DNA of 64,000 nt from JACCTU01 sp963769665 (GCA_963769665.1 CAVYMQ010000002.1:124001-188000); one strand, 5' to 3'; positions 49,048-57,770 are shown, counted from the first letter of the stretch. Made by a program: numbers and translations. Notes: generated from the sequence alone by a model not told the origin.

Positions 49048-50138
49048 GACTGGGCGTCGAAGCTGCGCTCGTCGACGGGAAGCTCGTTCCGGGCGACGTC
49101 GAGGTGCGCGAGGGGCGAATCGCGCGCTACGGGATTCGCCGCGGCAACGGCCGGAGCGGGATCGCTGCGCCGGGCTTCGTCGACCTCCAGGTGAATGGTT
49201 TCGGCGGCGTCGACTTCGCCACGGCGGACGCCGCAGGCTACGAGCGCGCCGGCGAGGCGCTGCTCGAGACCGGCGTCACCGCCTACCTCCCGACGCTGAT
49301 CACCGCGCCGGAACCGGCGCTCGCTGCCTCGCTGCGCGAGGTGCCACGCCAGTCGCGCGGCCCGCGCGTCCTCGGCGTGCACGTCGAGGGTCCGTTCCTC
49401 GCCGCGGCGCGCATGGGCACGCATCTTCTCGAAGGACGGCTCGACCCGGACCCCGACGTGCTCGAGCGGCTGCTCGACGCGGGACCCGTTCGCCTCGTCA
49501 CGCTCGCACCCGAGCTTCCCGGCGCGCTCGAGCTGATCGACCTGCTGCTCTCCCGCGGCGTCGCCGTTTCGTGCGGCCACACCGATGCGACCGCAGAGGA
49601 AGCCGACGCTGCGTTCGACCGCGGCGCGCTCGCCGTCACGCACCTCTTCAACGCGATGCGGCCGTTCAGACATCGCGACCCGGGCATCGCCGGTGCCGCA
49701 CTGGTGCGCGACGACGTGATCATCCAGCTGATCCTCGACGGGCATCACGTCGCGGACGAGACCGCGCTGCTCGTCTGGCGCGCCGCCGCCGGCAGGCTCG
49801 CGCTCGTCACCGACGCCATGGCAGGCGCCGGCCAGGGCGACGGGAGCTACCGGCTCGGCGACGTCGAGGTCGAGGTGCGAGGCGGCAGCGCGCGGAGCTC
49901 GCAGGACGTGCTCGCGGGAAGCGTGCTGACGATGCTGCAGGCCGTACGCAACCTTCACGCGCTCGGCGTGCCGCTCGCGGATGCGCTCTCCGCGGCGACG
50001 GCGGTCCCTGCGCGAGTCGTCGGCGAGCTCGAGGTCGGGCGGATCGAGCGCGGCGTGCGCGCCGACGTCGTCGTGCTCGACGACAACCTCGAGGTCGACC
50101 GCGTGCTCGTCGGGGGCGAAGCGCTTGTCGCTGCCTGA
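49044..50138 (+). CDS. nagA: N-acetylglucosamine-6-phosphate deacetylase
   Basis: 364 residues; ATG overlaps the fusion stop by 4 bases. Amidohydrolase barrel with APGFVDLQVNGFGG, metal Glu in VHVEGPFLA, His in CGHTDAT and THLFNAM, and catalytic Asp in LVTDAMAGAG. It converts GlcNAc-6-P to GlcN-6-P and acetate, directly after MurQ in the pathway and in gene order. Confidence 0.94.
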   Translation: MRLGVEAALVDGKLVPGDVEVREGRIARYGIRRGNGRSGIAAPGFVDLQVNGFGGVDFATADAAGYERAGEALLETGVTAYLPTLITAPEPALAASLREVPRQSRGPRVLGVHVEGPFLAAARMGTHLLEGRLDPDPDVLERLLDAGPVRLVTLAPELPGALELIDLLLSRGVAVSCGHTDATAEEADAAFDRGALAVTHLFNAMRPFRHRDPGIAGAALVRDDVIIQLILDGHHVADETALLVWRAAAGRLALVTDAMAGAGQGDGSYRLGDVEVEVRGGSARSSQDVLAGSVLTMLQAVRNLHALGVPLADALSAATAVPARVVGELEVGRIERGVRADVVVLDDNLEVDRVLVGGEALVAA

Positions 50139-51198
50139 GCCCGTCCCGTCGGAGCCGCCCGGCGCGGCGCTGCTCGACGAGATCCGCGAGCAGCCGGCTG
50201 CGCTTCGACGTCTGCTCACGCACGAGACCGAGTTCGCCGACGTCGCCGCGGAGGCGAGCCGCACGAACCGGACGCTCGTCAGGCTCGTCGCGCACGGCTC
50301 GTCCGACAATGCGGCGTCGTACGGCGTCTACGCGTTCGGCCTGCTGCCGGGCTGGACGGCACTGCGCGACTCGATCTCGTTGACGGTCTACTCGGATGCG
50401 AAGCTCGACCACACCGGCTCGTGCGTGCTCGCGCTGTCGCAGTCCGGACGCACGCCCGACGTCGTCGAGTACGTCGCGCGCGCACGCGAGCATGGCGCGT
50501 TCACCGTCGCGGTCACGAACGACCCGGACTCGGCGCTCGGCCTCGCCGCGGAGGCGGTCCTGCCGCTGGCCGCAGGACCCGAACGGTCGATCGCTGCGAC
50601 GAAGACGTACCTGAACACCGTCGCCTCGCTCGCGCTGCTCGCTGCGCATGCCGCCGGGCGAGGGAAGGAGTTCGCCGACGGCGTGGCACGAGTGGCCGAC
50701 CTGATCGAAGACGCCCTTCCTCAGCTCGAGGCCGCCGTTGCGGAGCTCGCGGTCTCGTTCGCCTTCGTTGGGCGGATGTTCGTGATCGGACGCGGGACGG
50801 AGCTCGCGACCGCGCGCGAGATCGCGCTCAAGCTGCTCGAGACCTGCCGGATCGCCGCGGAGCCGATGACGGCCACCGCGTTCGCCCACGGGCCAGTTGC
50901 AGCGCTCGACGCGCTCTTCCCGGTCTGGGCGATCGCCTCGCGCGACGAGAACCTTCAGGCAGTGCGCGAGGCGGTGGCCCGCGCTCGCGCGGCCGGCGCC
51001 GGGGTCGTCGCGAGCGGCGCGGCCGCCGCCGAGCTCGACGCCTCGTTCCGGCTCCCGACGCCGGAGCCGCCGCTACCTCTCCTGTCGCCTCTGCTCTCGG
51101 TGCTTCCGGGCCAGCTCTTCGCACGGGCCCTAGCCCTCGCGAAGGGCTACGACCCGGACCACCCGCAGGGGCTCCAGAAGGTCACGCTGGCCCGCTGA
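50125..51198 (+). CDS. SIS-domain GlcN-6-phosphate deaminase/isomerase (NagB-II/AgaS-like)
   Basis: 357 residues from TTG 50125, overlapping nagA by 14 bases. LLDEIREQPAALRRLL is the usual lead of stand-alone GlmS-like isomerases; two SIS domains follow, with HGSSDNAA, LALSQSGRTPDVV, ERSIAATKTYLN and IGRGTELATAREIALKL. The glutaminase domain of GlmS is absent, so a catabolic deaminase making fructose-6-phosphate and ammonia is expected. It completes the MurQ-NagA route. A 188-bp gap with regulatory sites follows. Confidence 0.9.
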   Translation: MSLPEPVPSEPPGAALLDEIREQPAALRRLLTHETEFADVAAEASRTNRTLVRLVAHGSSDNAASYGVYAFGLLPGWTALRDSISLTVYSDAKLDHTGSCVLALSQSGRTPDVVEYVARAREHGAFTVAVTNDPDSALGLAAEAVLPLAAGPERSIAATKTYLNTVASLALLAAHAAGRGKEFADGVARVADLIEDALPQLEAAVAELAVSFAFVGRMFVIGRGTELATAREIALKLLETCRIAAEPMTATAFAHGPVAALDALFPVWAIASRDENLQAVREAVARARAAGAGVVASGAAAAELDASFRLPTPEPPLPLLSPLLSVLPGQLFARALALAKGYDPDHPQGLQKVTLAR

Positions 51199-51202
51199 GC
51201 GG

Positions 51203-51304
51203 GCTGGTCAGTACCATTCTTGGCTCCTTGGAGGCCACTTTCCCCGCTCTCGGAGCGGAAAGTGCAGAAGTGGTCTTGACAGGGAGGATGCGATCGTGCG
51301 ATGC
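51203..51304 (+). promoter_or_regulatory. Regulatory region of the sugar importer: two DasR-like sites and a promoter
   Basis: TGGTCAGTACCA (51205-51216) and AGTGGTCTTGAC (51269-51280) resemble the DasR/NagR consensus AGTGGTCTAGACCACT (about 11 and 12 of 16). The second overlaps TTGACA (51276-51281), a perfect -35, with a weak -10 about 17-18 bp on. A GntR-type repressor bound there would block the promoter. The remaining gap to the binding-protein ATG at 51387 shows only a GGGAGG ribosome site. Confidence 0.6.
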
Positions 51305-51386
51305 TGCCGCCGTGGCGTATTGGTACGAACCACTCGGCGCGGCGGCCCGGCCACCAGTCGCTCGCCGACCTCGCGGGAGGACTGGA

Positions 51387-52673
51387 ATGAAACTTCGTTA
51401 CGTCTTCGCCGCGGCTCTCGCGCTTGCTGTTGCCGCCGGGGCGCCGACGGCAGGCGCCAGAACCGACGGCGCAAGTGCAACAACGCTCACGGTCTGGCTG
51501 ATGACCGATGCGCAGGGCCCCGACTGGGCCGCGGTGGTCGCCGCTGCGAACCGGGCGTTCGAGGCCTCGCACGCGGACGTCACCGTCAAGGTCGAGATCC
51601 AGACCTGGGGCGAGCACCTGACGAAGCTCGACGCTGCTCTTGCGGGCGGCCGTGCTCCAGACGTGGTCGAGCTCGGGAACACGGAGACGACCAAGTACAT
51701 GGCCGCCGGTGCGCTCGCCAACCTGACGGCGAGCAAGGCGCGCTTCCCCAACAACGCGACCTGGCTCAACGCGTTGAAGAACTCGTGCACGTACCAGAGC
51801 CGTCTCTACTGCGTGCCGTACTACGCCGGTGCGCGCGCCGTCATCTATCGGAAGGACCACTACGGCGCCGTGGGCATGCGCAAGGCGCCCGCGTCGCTCG
51901 ACGCGTTCATCGCAGCCGGCAAGAAGGTCATGGCGAGGCACAAGAGCGACCGGAACTACTCCGCGCTCTACTTCCCGGGCAAGTACTGGTACGCCGGGAT
52001 GTCGTTCGTCTATGACTACGGCGGAGCGATCGCGCGCTTCAAGGGCGGCAAATGGGTCGGAACCCTCAACTCTCCTCAGGCAATTGCCGGGCTGACGAAG
52101 CTCAAGTCCACGGTGCTCGCACTGTCGCGGGCGAACCGCTCCGGCACCGAGGCCAACCAGTGGACCGTGTTCTCTCAGGGCCACGTCGGCGCGGACATCG
52201 CGAACGGCTGGGAGTGGGGCCTGATCTCAGACCCGAAGATCGGCGATCCTGCCCTCGCTCCGGTGCTCGGCGCGTTCCCGATGCCGAGCCACAACAAGGG
52301 CAAGTTCATGCCGACGTTCCTCGGCGGCTCGGATCTCGCGATCCCGGCCTCGAGCAGCAACCGTGCACTGGCGATCGACTGGATCCGGGCCTTCACGGCG
52401 ACCCAGTCGATGCGTCAGCTGACGAGCGCGGCAGGCGTGATCCCCAACACGACCTCCCTCGTCAACATCAACGCCAGCAAGCCGACCCTCGCTCCCTTCG
52501 CCCGCGCGGCGACGTCGAGCTGGTTCGTGCCCACGGCGCCGAACTGGGTGAACGTGGAGAACGCCCAGACGCTGCAGAACATGCTCGCGGAGATCTTCAC
52601 CGGACGCCGGACGGTCAGAGCGGCGGCCACGCGCGCGAGCGCGCAGATCACCCAGATCCTGAACGCACGGTGA
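51387..52673 (+). CDS. Sugar ABC importer substrate-binding protein (cluster B)
   Basis: 428 residues, ATG behind GGGAGG. Sec signal (KLRYVFAAALALAVAAGAPT) with no lipobox cysteine. The extracellular-solute-binding family 1 fold shows LTVWLMTDAQGPDWAAVV, LAGGRAPDVVELGNTETTKY and VGADIANGWEWG. Such proteins bind oligosaccharides or amino sugars; the NagA/MurQ context suggests MurNAc, GlcNAc or muropeptide-derived disaccharide. Permeases follow; no MsmK-type ATPase gene is present, so a shared ATPase elsewhere is likely. Confidence 0.92.
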   Translation: MKLRYVFAAALALAVAAGAPTAGARTDGASATTLTVWLMTDAQGPDWAAVVAAANRAFEASHADVTVKVEIQTWGEHLTKLDAALAGGRAPDVVELGNTETTKYMAAGALANLTASKARFPNNATWLNALKNSCTYQSRLYCVPYYAGARAVIYRKDHYGAVGMRKAPASLDAFIAAGKKVMARHKSDRNYSALYFPGKYWYAGMSFVYDYGGAIARFKGGKWVGTLNSPQAIAGLTKLKSTVLALSRANRSGTEANQWTVFSQGHVGADIANGWEWGLISDPKIGDPALAPVLGAFPMPSHNKGKFMPTFLGGSDLAIPASSSNRALAIDWIRAFTATQSMRQLTSAAGVIPNTTSLVNINASKPTLAPFARAATSSWFVPTAPNWVNVENAQTLQNMLAEIFTGRRTVRAAATRASAQITQILNAR

Positions 52674-52680
52674 CGCAACA

Positions 52681-52717
52681 CCCGGGGAGCGGCGGGCGAT
52701 GAGCGCCGCTCCCCGGG
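52681..52717 (+). promoter_or_regulatory. Intercistronic hairpin enclosing the permease start codon
   Basis: Perfect 14-bp arms CCCGGGGAGCGGCG (52681-52694) and CGCCGCTCCCCGGG (52704-52717) enclose the 9-base loop GGCGATGAG, which contains the ATG of the permease gene at 52699. In mRNA the ribosome site would be paired. It could lower permease translation and protect the 3' end of the binding-protein message, giving an excess of binding protein. Confidence 0.75.
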
Positions 52718-53676
52718 CCGCGGCCCCGGCCGCCGAGATCGGGACTCCTACCTCCTCTCGGCGGCCGAGCCGCACCTTCGGCGAGGCCATCCGGGCAGTC
52801 GCTCCTCCGTACCTCCTGCTGCTCCCGACGATGGTCGTGCTCGTCGGGGTGCTCGCCTGGCCGCTCTGGTGGCTCGGGCGCATCTCCTTCGAGTTCTACG
52901 GCCTCAAGGAGTTGATCGCGCACCGCGGCGTCTGGACCGGGCTCGACAACTACCGGCACATCCTCGGCGACGGCGAGTTCTGGCGCATCGTCGTGCGGAC
53001 GGTCGTCTTCACCGCGGTGAACGTCGGCTTGACGATGCTCTTCGCGACGCTGATCGCCCTGCTGCTCGCGCGCATGGGCAAGTACATGCGCTCGGCGCTC
53101 CTCGTCGGGCTCGTATGGGTCTGGGCGACGCCGGTCACCGTGGCGATCGCGGTCTGGCAGTGGATGGTCGACTTCGAGTTCGGCGTGCTCAACTGGACGT
53201 TGACGAACCTCCACATCGTCGACCTCGTGCACTACAACTGGTTCGACAACCCGTGGACCGGTTTCGCGGTGATCACGGCGTGCGTGGTGTGGGGCGCCAT
53301 CCCGTTCGCGGCGATCACGATCTACGCGGGGCTCTCCCAGGTACCGCAGGAGCTCGTCGAGGCCGCCGAGGTCGACGGCGCCCGTGCGTGGGACGTGTTC
53401 CGGCGCGTGACCTTCCCGCTCGTGAAGCCGATCTTCATCATCGTCGCGAGCCTCTCGATCATCTGGGACTTCCAGGTCTTCAACCAGGTGTGGATCATGC
53501 TCGAGGCGCGCCCGAGCCCCGACTACTACCTGCTCGGCGTGTATTCGTTCGTCGAGTCGTTCCGCCTCAGCCAGTACGGGCTCGGCGCCGCGATCGCCGT
53601 CGTGATGGTGCTGCTGATGCTCGGCGTCAGCTTCGTCTACGTGCGGCAGATGATCCGCATCTCGGAGATCGATTGA
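52699..53676 (+). CDS. Sugar ABC importer permease, MalF-type
   Basis: 325 residues. A basic, Ala/Pro-rich N-terminus of about 33 residues, then six or seven transmembrane helices. The EAA loop is EAAEVDGARAWDVFRRVTFP, which contacts the ATPase. NVGLTMLFATLIALLLAR and TPVTVAIAVWQWMVD are typical MalF/UgpA-like segments. The ATG is inside a hairpin loop. It overlaps the next permease by 4 bases. Confidence 0.93.
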   Translation: MSAAPRAAAPAAEIGTPTSSRRPSRTFGEAIRAVAPPYLLLLPTMVVLVGVLAWPLWWLGRISFEFYGLKELIAHRGVWTGLDNYRHILGDGEFWRIVVRTVVFTAVNVGLTMLFATLIALLLARMGKYMRSALLVGLVWVWATPVTVAIAVWQWMVDFEFGVLNWTLTNLHIVDLVHYNWFDNPWTGFAVITACVVWGAIPFAAITIYAGLSQVPQELVEAAEVDGARAWDVFRRVTFPLVKPIFIIVASLSIIWDFQVFNQVWIMLEARPSPDYYLLGVYSFVESFRLSQYGLGAAIAVVMVLLMLGVSFVYVRQMIRISEID

Positions 53677-54545
53677 GCGCCGTCGCCGCACGCATGCGCA
53701 CGTCCTTCGACGTGCGCAACCGCCGCAACCGCCAGCGACTGATCGCGAACGCGATCGGGCTGGTCGTCCTCGTGGTGATGATCTTTCCGGTCTACTGGAT
53801 GGTGGCGACGTCGTTCAAGCCTGGTCGCGACGTCCTGCGCTTCGACCCCAAGTGGATCCCGTCCCCGTGGACGCTCGACAACTTCGACGACGCGATCCAC
53901 CGTCCGTACTTCTGGGACAACGTCAAGAACAGCGTGATCATCGTGAGCGTCGTCGTCGTGCTCTCGCTCGTGATCGGCTTCCTCGCCGCGCTCGCGATCG
54001 CGCGGTTCCACTTCTACGGCCGCAAGGCGTTCATCGCGATCATCATCGGCGTCCAGATGATCCCCGCGACCGCGCTGATCATCCCGCTCTATGTCCTGCT
54101 GGCCCGCGTCGACCAGGTCGACCGGCTGAGCGGCGTGATCGTGACGTACCTGACCTTCGTCCTGCCGTTCACGATCTGGACGCTCCGCGGGTTCGTGATG
54201 GGGATCCCGAAAGAGCTCGAAGAGGCGGCGATGGTCGATGGCTGCACGCGCTTCGGCGCCTTCGTGCGCATCCTGCTGCCGCTGATCGCGCCCGGCCTCG
54301 TCGCGACGTCGGTCTTCGCGTTCGTGCAGGCCTGGAACGAGTTCATCTTCGCGTACGTGCTGTTGAGCAGCCAGGAGAACCAGACGCTCACGGTGTGGCT
54401 CGCGTCGTTCACGACGTCACGCGGGACCGCGTGGGGGCCGCTGATGGCCGCGGCGACGCTGACGTCGCTGCCGATCGTGATCTTCTTCGCGCTGGTGCAG
54501 CGGCGCGTCGCGTTCGGCCTGACCGCCGGCGCAGTTCGTGGCTAG
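53673..54545 (+). CDS. Sugar ABC importer permease, MalG-type
   Basis: 290 residues from TTG 53673 (TTGA overlap); an in-frame ATG at 53694 is an alternative. Six transmembrane helices with FPVYWMVATSFKPGRDVL at the start, EEAAMVDGCTRFGAFVRILL as the EAA loop and AWNEFIFAYVLL near the end, as in MalG/UgpE. The stop TAG shares CTAG with the MFS remnant on the other strand. Confidence 0.93.
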   Translation: MSAVAARMRTSFDVRNRRNRQRLIANAIGLVVLVVMIFPVYWMVATSFKPGRDVLRFDPKWIPSPWTLDNFDDAIHRPYFWDNVKNSVIIVSVVVVLSLVIGFLAALAIARFHFYGRKAFIAIIIGVQMIPATALIIPLYVLLARVDQVDRLSGVIVTYLTFVLPFTIWTLRGFVMGIPKELEEAAMVDGCTRFGAFVRILLPLIAPGLVATSVFAFVQAWNEFIFAYVLLSSQENQTLTVWLASFTTSRGTAWGPLMAAATLTSLPIVIFFALVQRRVAFGLTAGAVRG

Positions 54546-55719
54546 GAGGCGGGAACGGCGGGCACGTCGCTGCGCCTGAGGATCAGCAGCGTGACCGTCA
54601 GCCCGACGAGCGCGAACGCGCTGCCCACCCAGAACGCCCAGTTGAAGCCGCCGGTCAGCGCCGCTCCTTGAGCCGATCCCTCCTCGAGCAAGGTCTGCGT
54701 GTGCGTATTCGCGATCGTCGCGGCGATCGCGACGCCGAGCGCGCCGCCGATCTGCTGCGAGGTGTTGAGGAGCCCGGACGCGACGCCCGCGACGCGCTCC
54801 TGGAGGTTCGCGAGCGCGGCGAGCGAGACCGGGATGAAGACGAACGCAAGCCCGACGCCGCTCAGCACGAAGGGCACGAACAGATTGCGCCAGAACGTCC
54901 CGTCCGGCGGTAGCTGCGTGTACCAGAGGTACGCGAAGGCGGTCAGCGCGAGACCGGTGGCCATCACGGGCTTGACGCCGACGCGGGTGATGAGCGCCTG
55001 CGCCGCTCCGGCCGCCGGAATGGTCGTGCCCGCGGTCGCGAGAAACGCAACGCCGGCCTCGATCGGCGAATACCCGAGCACCTGCTGCATGTAGAGGCTG
55101 AGCAGGAAGAAGCCGCCGAAGATCGCGCCGCCGATGCAGAAGCCGACGAGGTTGGCGACCGCAACCGCGCGATGATCGCGATCCCGACGGGGACGTTGAC
55201 GAAGAAGATCCACTGCCAGCCGAGGTACTCGGTCAGCACTCCGCCGAGGAGCACTCCGACCGCCGCGCCGCTCCCTGCGACGGCGCCCCAGATGCCGAAG
55301 GCCTTGTTCCGCTCCGCACCGCCGTGCCGGAAGGCGGCGTTGATGATCGAGAGCGTCGCGGGCGACACGATCGCGCCGCCGAGCCCCTGCAGCGCCCGGA
55401 ACGCGATCAGCCAGGCGCCGCTCTGAGCGAAGCCGCACATCAACGAGCCGAACGTGAACAGCGCCATGCCGGCGATGAAGACCTTTCGCCTGCCGAGCAC
55501 GTCGGCCGCGCGCCCGCCGAGGAGGAGGAAGCCGCCGAACGCGAGCGAGTACGCGGTGATGATCCACTGCAGCGTCGACTGCGAGAGCTCGAGGTCCACG
55601 GCGATCGAGGGCAGCGCGACGTTGACGATCGAGACGTCGAGCACGACCATGAAGAACGCCGCGCAGACGAGCACCAGGGCCTTCCAGCGGCGGGGATCCG
55701 GGGTCAACGCGGCCTCCAC
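54542..55719 (-). pseudogene. MFS drug-efflux-type transporter, disrupted by internal deletion and frameshift
   Basis: From GTG 55719 the frame gives an intact first half (VVLDVSIVNVALPSIAVDLE, GRRKVFIAGMALFTFGS, SPATLSIINAAF, NVPVGIAII) of an EmrB/QacA-type transporter. At about 55161-55185 homology jumps to another frame and resumes at VANLVGFCIGGAIFGGFF, running to the stop at 54542. Roughly 80-90 residues that normally lie between these points are missing; the joined length is about 390 codons instead of about 470-500. The rest of both halves shows no further damage, so the event may be recent or a sequencing/assembly error. Confidence 0.8.
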
Positions 55720-55747
55720 CGGCGAGAGGCTACAACGTGTGCGCCCC

Positions 55748-55797
55748 TTGACCCGGGCCTCTGGACCTGGCATAAGACGAGACCTGAATCGGGTCTC
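55748..55797 (+). promoter_or_regulatory. Promoter and dyad operator of the second LIV importer operon
   Basis: TTGACC (55748-55753) and CATAAG (55771-55776) are separated by exactly 17 bp. Three bases downstream is a perfect dyad GAGACC-7-GGTCTC (55779-55797), placed where a bound repressor would block transcription. The operon encodes a TetR protein (62649), the obvious candidate ligand for this site. The binding-protein ATG follows 20 bases later behind AAGGGAG. Confidence 0.62.
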
Positions 55798-55816
55798 AGT
55801 TTCCGAAGGGAGTCAC

Positions 55817-57007
55817 ATGCATCGGAAGGTCTGGGCGGCGTTCCTCGTCGTCCTCGTGCTTTCACTCGCGGCCGTTGCAGGCACAGCGGGCGCAGGCACA
55901 CGGAGCACGGAGGGCACGCAGGCTGCGGCCCCCGTCAAGATCGGCATCGTCTATTCGCGCACAGGTCTCCTCTCGGCGTACGGCGCGCAGTTCCGCCAGG
56001 GCCTGACGCTCGGCATGGAGTACGTCACGAAGGGGACGAACAGGATCAACGGACGTCCCGTGCAGATTCGGTACGTCGACGACGCGGGCGATCCCGCGAA
56101 GGCAGTCTCAGCAGCACGCGATCTGATCGGCCAGGGCTACAAGATCATCGGCGGCTCCACGTCGTCGGGGGTCGCGCTCCAGGTCGCGCCGCTTGCCGCG
56201 CAGAACCGCGTGCTGTTCATCAGCGGGCCTGCAGCAACCGACGCGGTCACCGGCCTCAACCGGTACACGTTCCGGGCCGGCCGTCAGAGCACGCAGGACG
56301 TGCTCGCCGCGAAGGGAATCCTCGGTAGCGGCGTCGGACGGAGGGTCGTCGTCTTCGCACAGGACAGCGTGTTCGGGCAGGGCAACGTTGCGGCCGTGCG
56401 TGCGATCCTCGGCGGAGCGGGTCACACCGTGTCCTCGGTTCTCGTCCCGCTGTCGGCGAACGACTTCACACCGTTCGCGCAGCGGGCCAACGAGGCGAAC
56501 CCCGACCTGCTCTTCGTCGCCTGGGCCGGCACGACCGCGCCCGCGATGTGGCGTGCGCTCGAGCAGCAGGGCACGATCCGTGGCACGACCGTCGCCACGG
56601 GGCTCGCGGAGCGGTTGACGTGGGGCAGCTACGTCCCGGGGCTGAACTTCCTCTCGCACTACGTCGCGGAGGCGCCCAAGAACAAGGTGAACGCGTGGAT
56701 GGTGGCGAAGATGAAGCGGCGGAACCAGGTGCCGGACATCTTCACGCCGGACGGCTTCGTGACCGCACAGATGATCGCGCGGGCGGTCACGCGTGGCGGT
56801 GACGACGTCGAGCGAATGATCAGCGCGCTCGAGGGCTGGCAGTTCGCCGCGCCGAAGGGTGCGCAGCGGATCCGGCAGGCCGACCATGCCATGCTGCAGC
56901 CGATGTTCCAGGTGCGGACCCGGCAGGTGAACGGCAAGTGGCGGGCGGTGCCCGTGAAGACGTTCGCAGCCGGCAACACCGCGCCGGCAGCCAAGCAGTT
57001 CCCGTAG
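55817..57007 (+). CDS. LIV-type ABC importer substrate-binding protein
   Basis: 396 residues, ATG behind AAGGGAG. Sec signal (residues 5-25, no lipobox cysteine). Type I binding fold: VKIGIVYSRTGLLSAYGAQF, IGGSTSSGVALQVAPLAAQN, VVVFAQDSVFGQGNVAAVR. It belongs to the amide/aromatic/branched-chain group. First gene of an operon that also encodes hydrolase, acyl-CoA ligase and KAS III-like enzymes, so an organic acid or ester ligand is more likely than an amino acid. Confidence 0.92.
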   Translation: MHRKVWAAFLVVLVLSLAAVAGTAGAGTRSTEGTQAAAPVKIGIVYSRTGLLSAYGAQFRQGLTLGMEYVTKGTNRINGRPVQIRYVDDAGDPAKAVSAARDLIGQGYKIIGGSTSSGVALQVAPLAAQNRVLFISGPAATDAVTGLNRYTFRAGRQSTQDVLAAKGILGSGVGRRVVVFAQDSVFGQGNVAAVRAILGGAGHTVSSVLVPLSANDFTPFAQRANEANPDLLFVAWAGTTAPAMWRALEQQGTIRGTTVATGLAERLTWGSYVPGLNFLSHYVAEAPKNKVNAWMVAKMKRRNQVPDIFTPDGFVTAQMIARAVTRGGDDVERMISALEGWQFAAPKGAQRIRQADHAMLQPMFQVRTRQVNGKWRAVPVKTFAAGNTAPAAKQFP

Positions 57008-57011
57008 GTCG

Positions 57012-57770
57012 TTGGCGGACTCCCCGATCCTGAGGACTCGAGACCTCGGGCTCGACATCGGCGGCGCAACCATCGTCGCCGGTGTCGAGCTCGAGGTGGC
57101 TTCGGGCGAGTTCCTCGGGATCATCGGGCCGAACGGGGCCGGCAAGACGACCCTCTTCAACCTGCTCTCCGGGTTGTTGCGGCCGACCTCCGGGCGGATC
57201 GAGCTTGCCGGCCGCGACGTGACCGACGAGCCGGTGCACAAGCGCACGCAGGCCGGGCTCGGCCGCACGTTCCAGATCTCGAGCGTCTTTCCGCTGCTGC
57301 CGGTGCTCGAGAACGTCAGGCTCGCTGTTGAGGCGAGCCGCGGCGGTGCGCTGCGGATCTGGCGCCGCGCGTCGTCGCTCCGCGAGGCCGTCGAACGCGC
57401 GCAGTGGGCGCTCGGGCGGGTCGGGCTCGGCGACCGGGGCGCGGTCACCGCGGGCTCGCTGCCGCACGGGGACAAGCGCAAGCTCGAGCTGGCGATGCTG
57501 CTCGCGGCCGACAAGGACGTGATCCTGCTCGACGAGCCGATGGCCGGCGTCAGCGCGGGGGACGTTCCGGGCCTCGTCGACGTGATCCGCTCGGTGCACG
57601 TCGATGAGGGCAAGACGGTGCTGATGGTCGAGCATCACATCGGCGTCGTCACGGGCCTCGCCGACCGCATCGCCGTCATGCACCACGGCGCACTGCTCGC
57701 GATCGACACGCCGCAGAGCGTGATGGAGAACGCGCAGGTACAAGAGGCATACCTCGGAGAACCGCTGTGA
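57012..57770 (+). CDS. LIV-type ABC importer ATPase (LivG-like)
   Basis: 252 residues, TTG start. Walker A GPNGAGKTTLFN, GLGRTFQISSVF (LivG Q-loop form), degenerate signature SLPHGDKRKLELAML, Walker B VILLDEPMAGVSAGD and H-loop VEHHIG. Relative to the 34998 protein it represents a separate importer. The next ATPase GTG overlaps its stop by 4 bases. Confidence 0.93.
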   Translation: MADSPILRTRDLGLDIGGATIVAGVELEVASGEFLGIIGPNGAGKTTLFNLLSGLLRPTSGRIELAGRDVTDEPVHKRTQAGLGRTFQISSVFPLLPVLENVRLAVEASRGGALRIWRRASSLREAVERAQWALGRVGLGDRGAVTAGSLPHGDKRKLELAMLLAADKDVILLDEPMAGVSAGDVPGLVDVIRSVHVDEGKTVLMVEHHIGVVTGLADRIAVMHHGALLAIDTPQSVMENAQVQEAYLGEPL

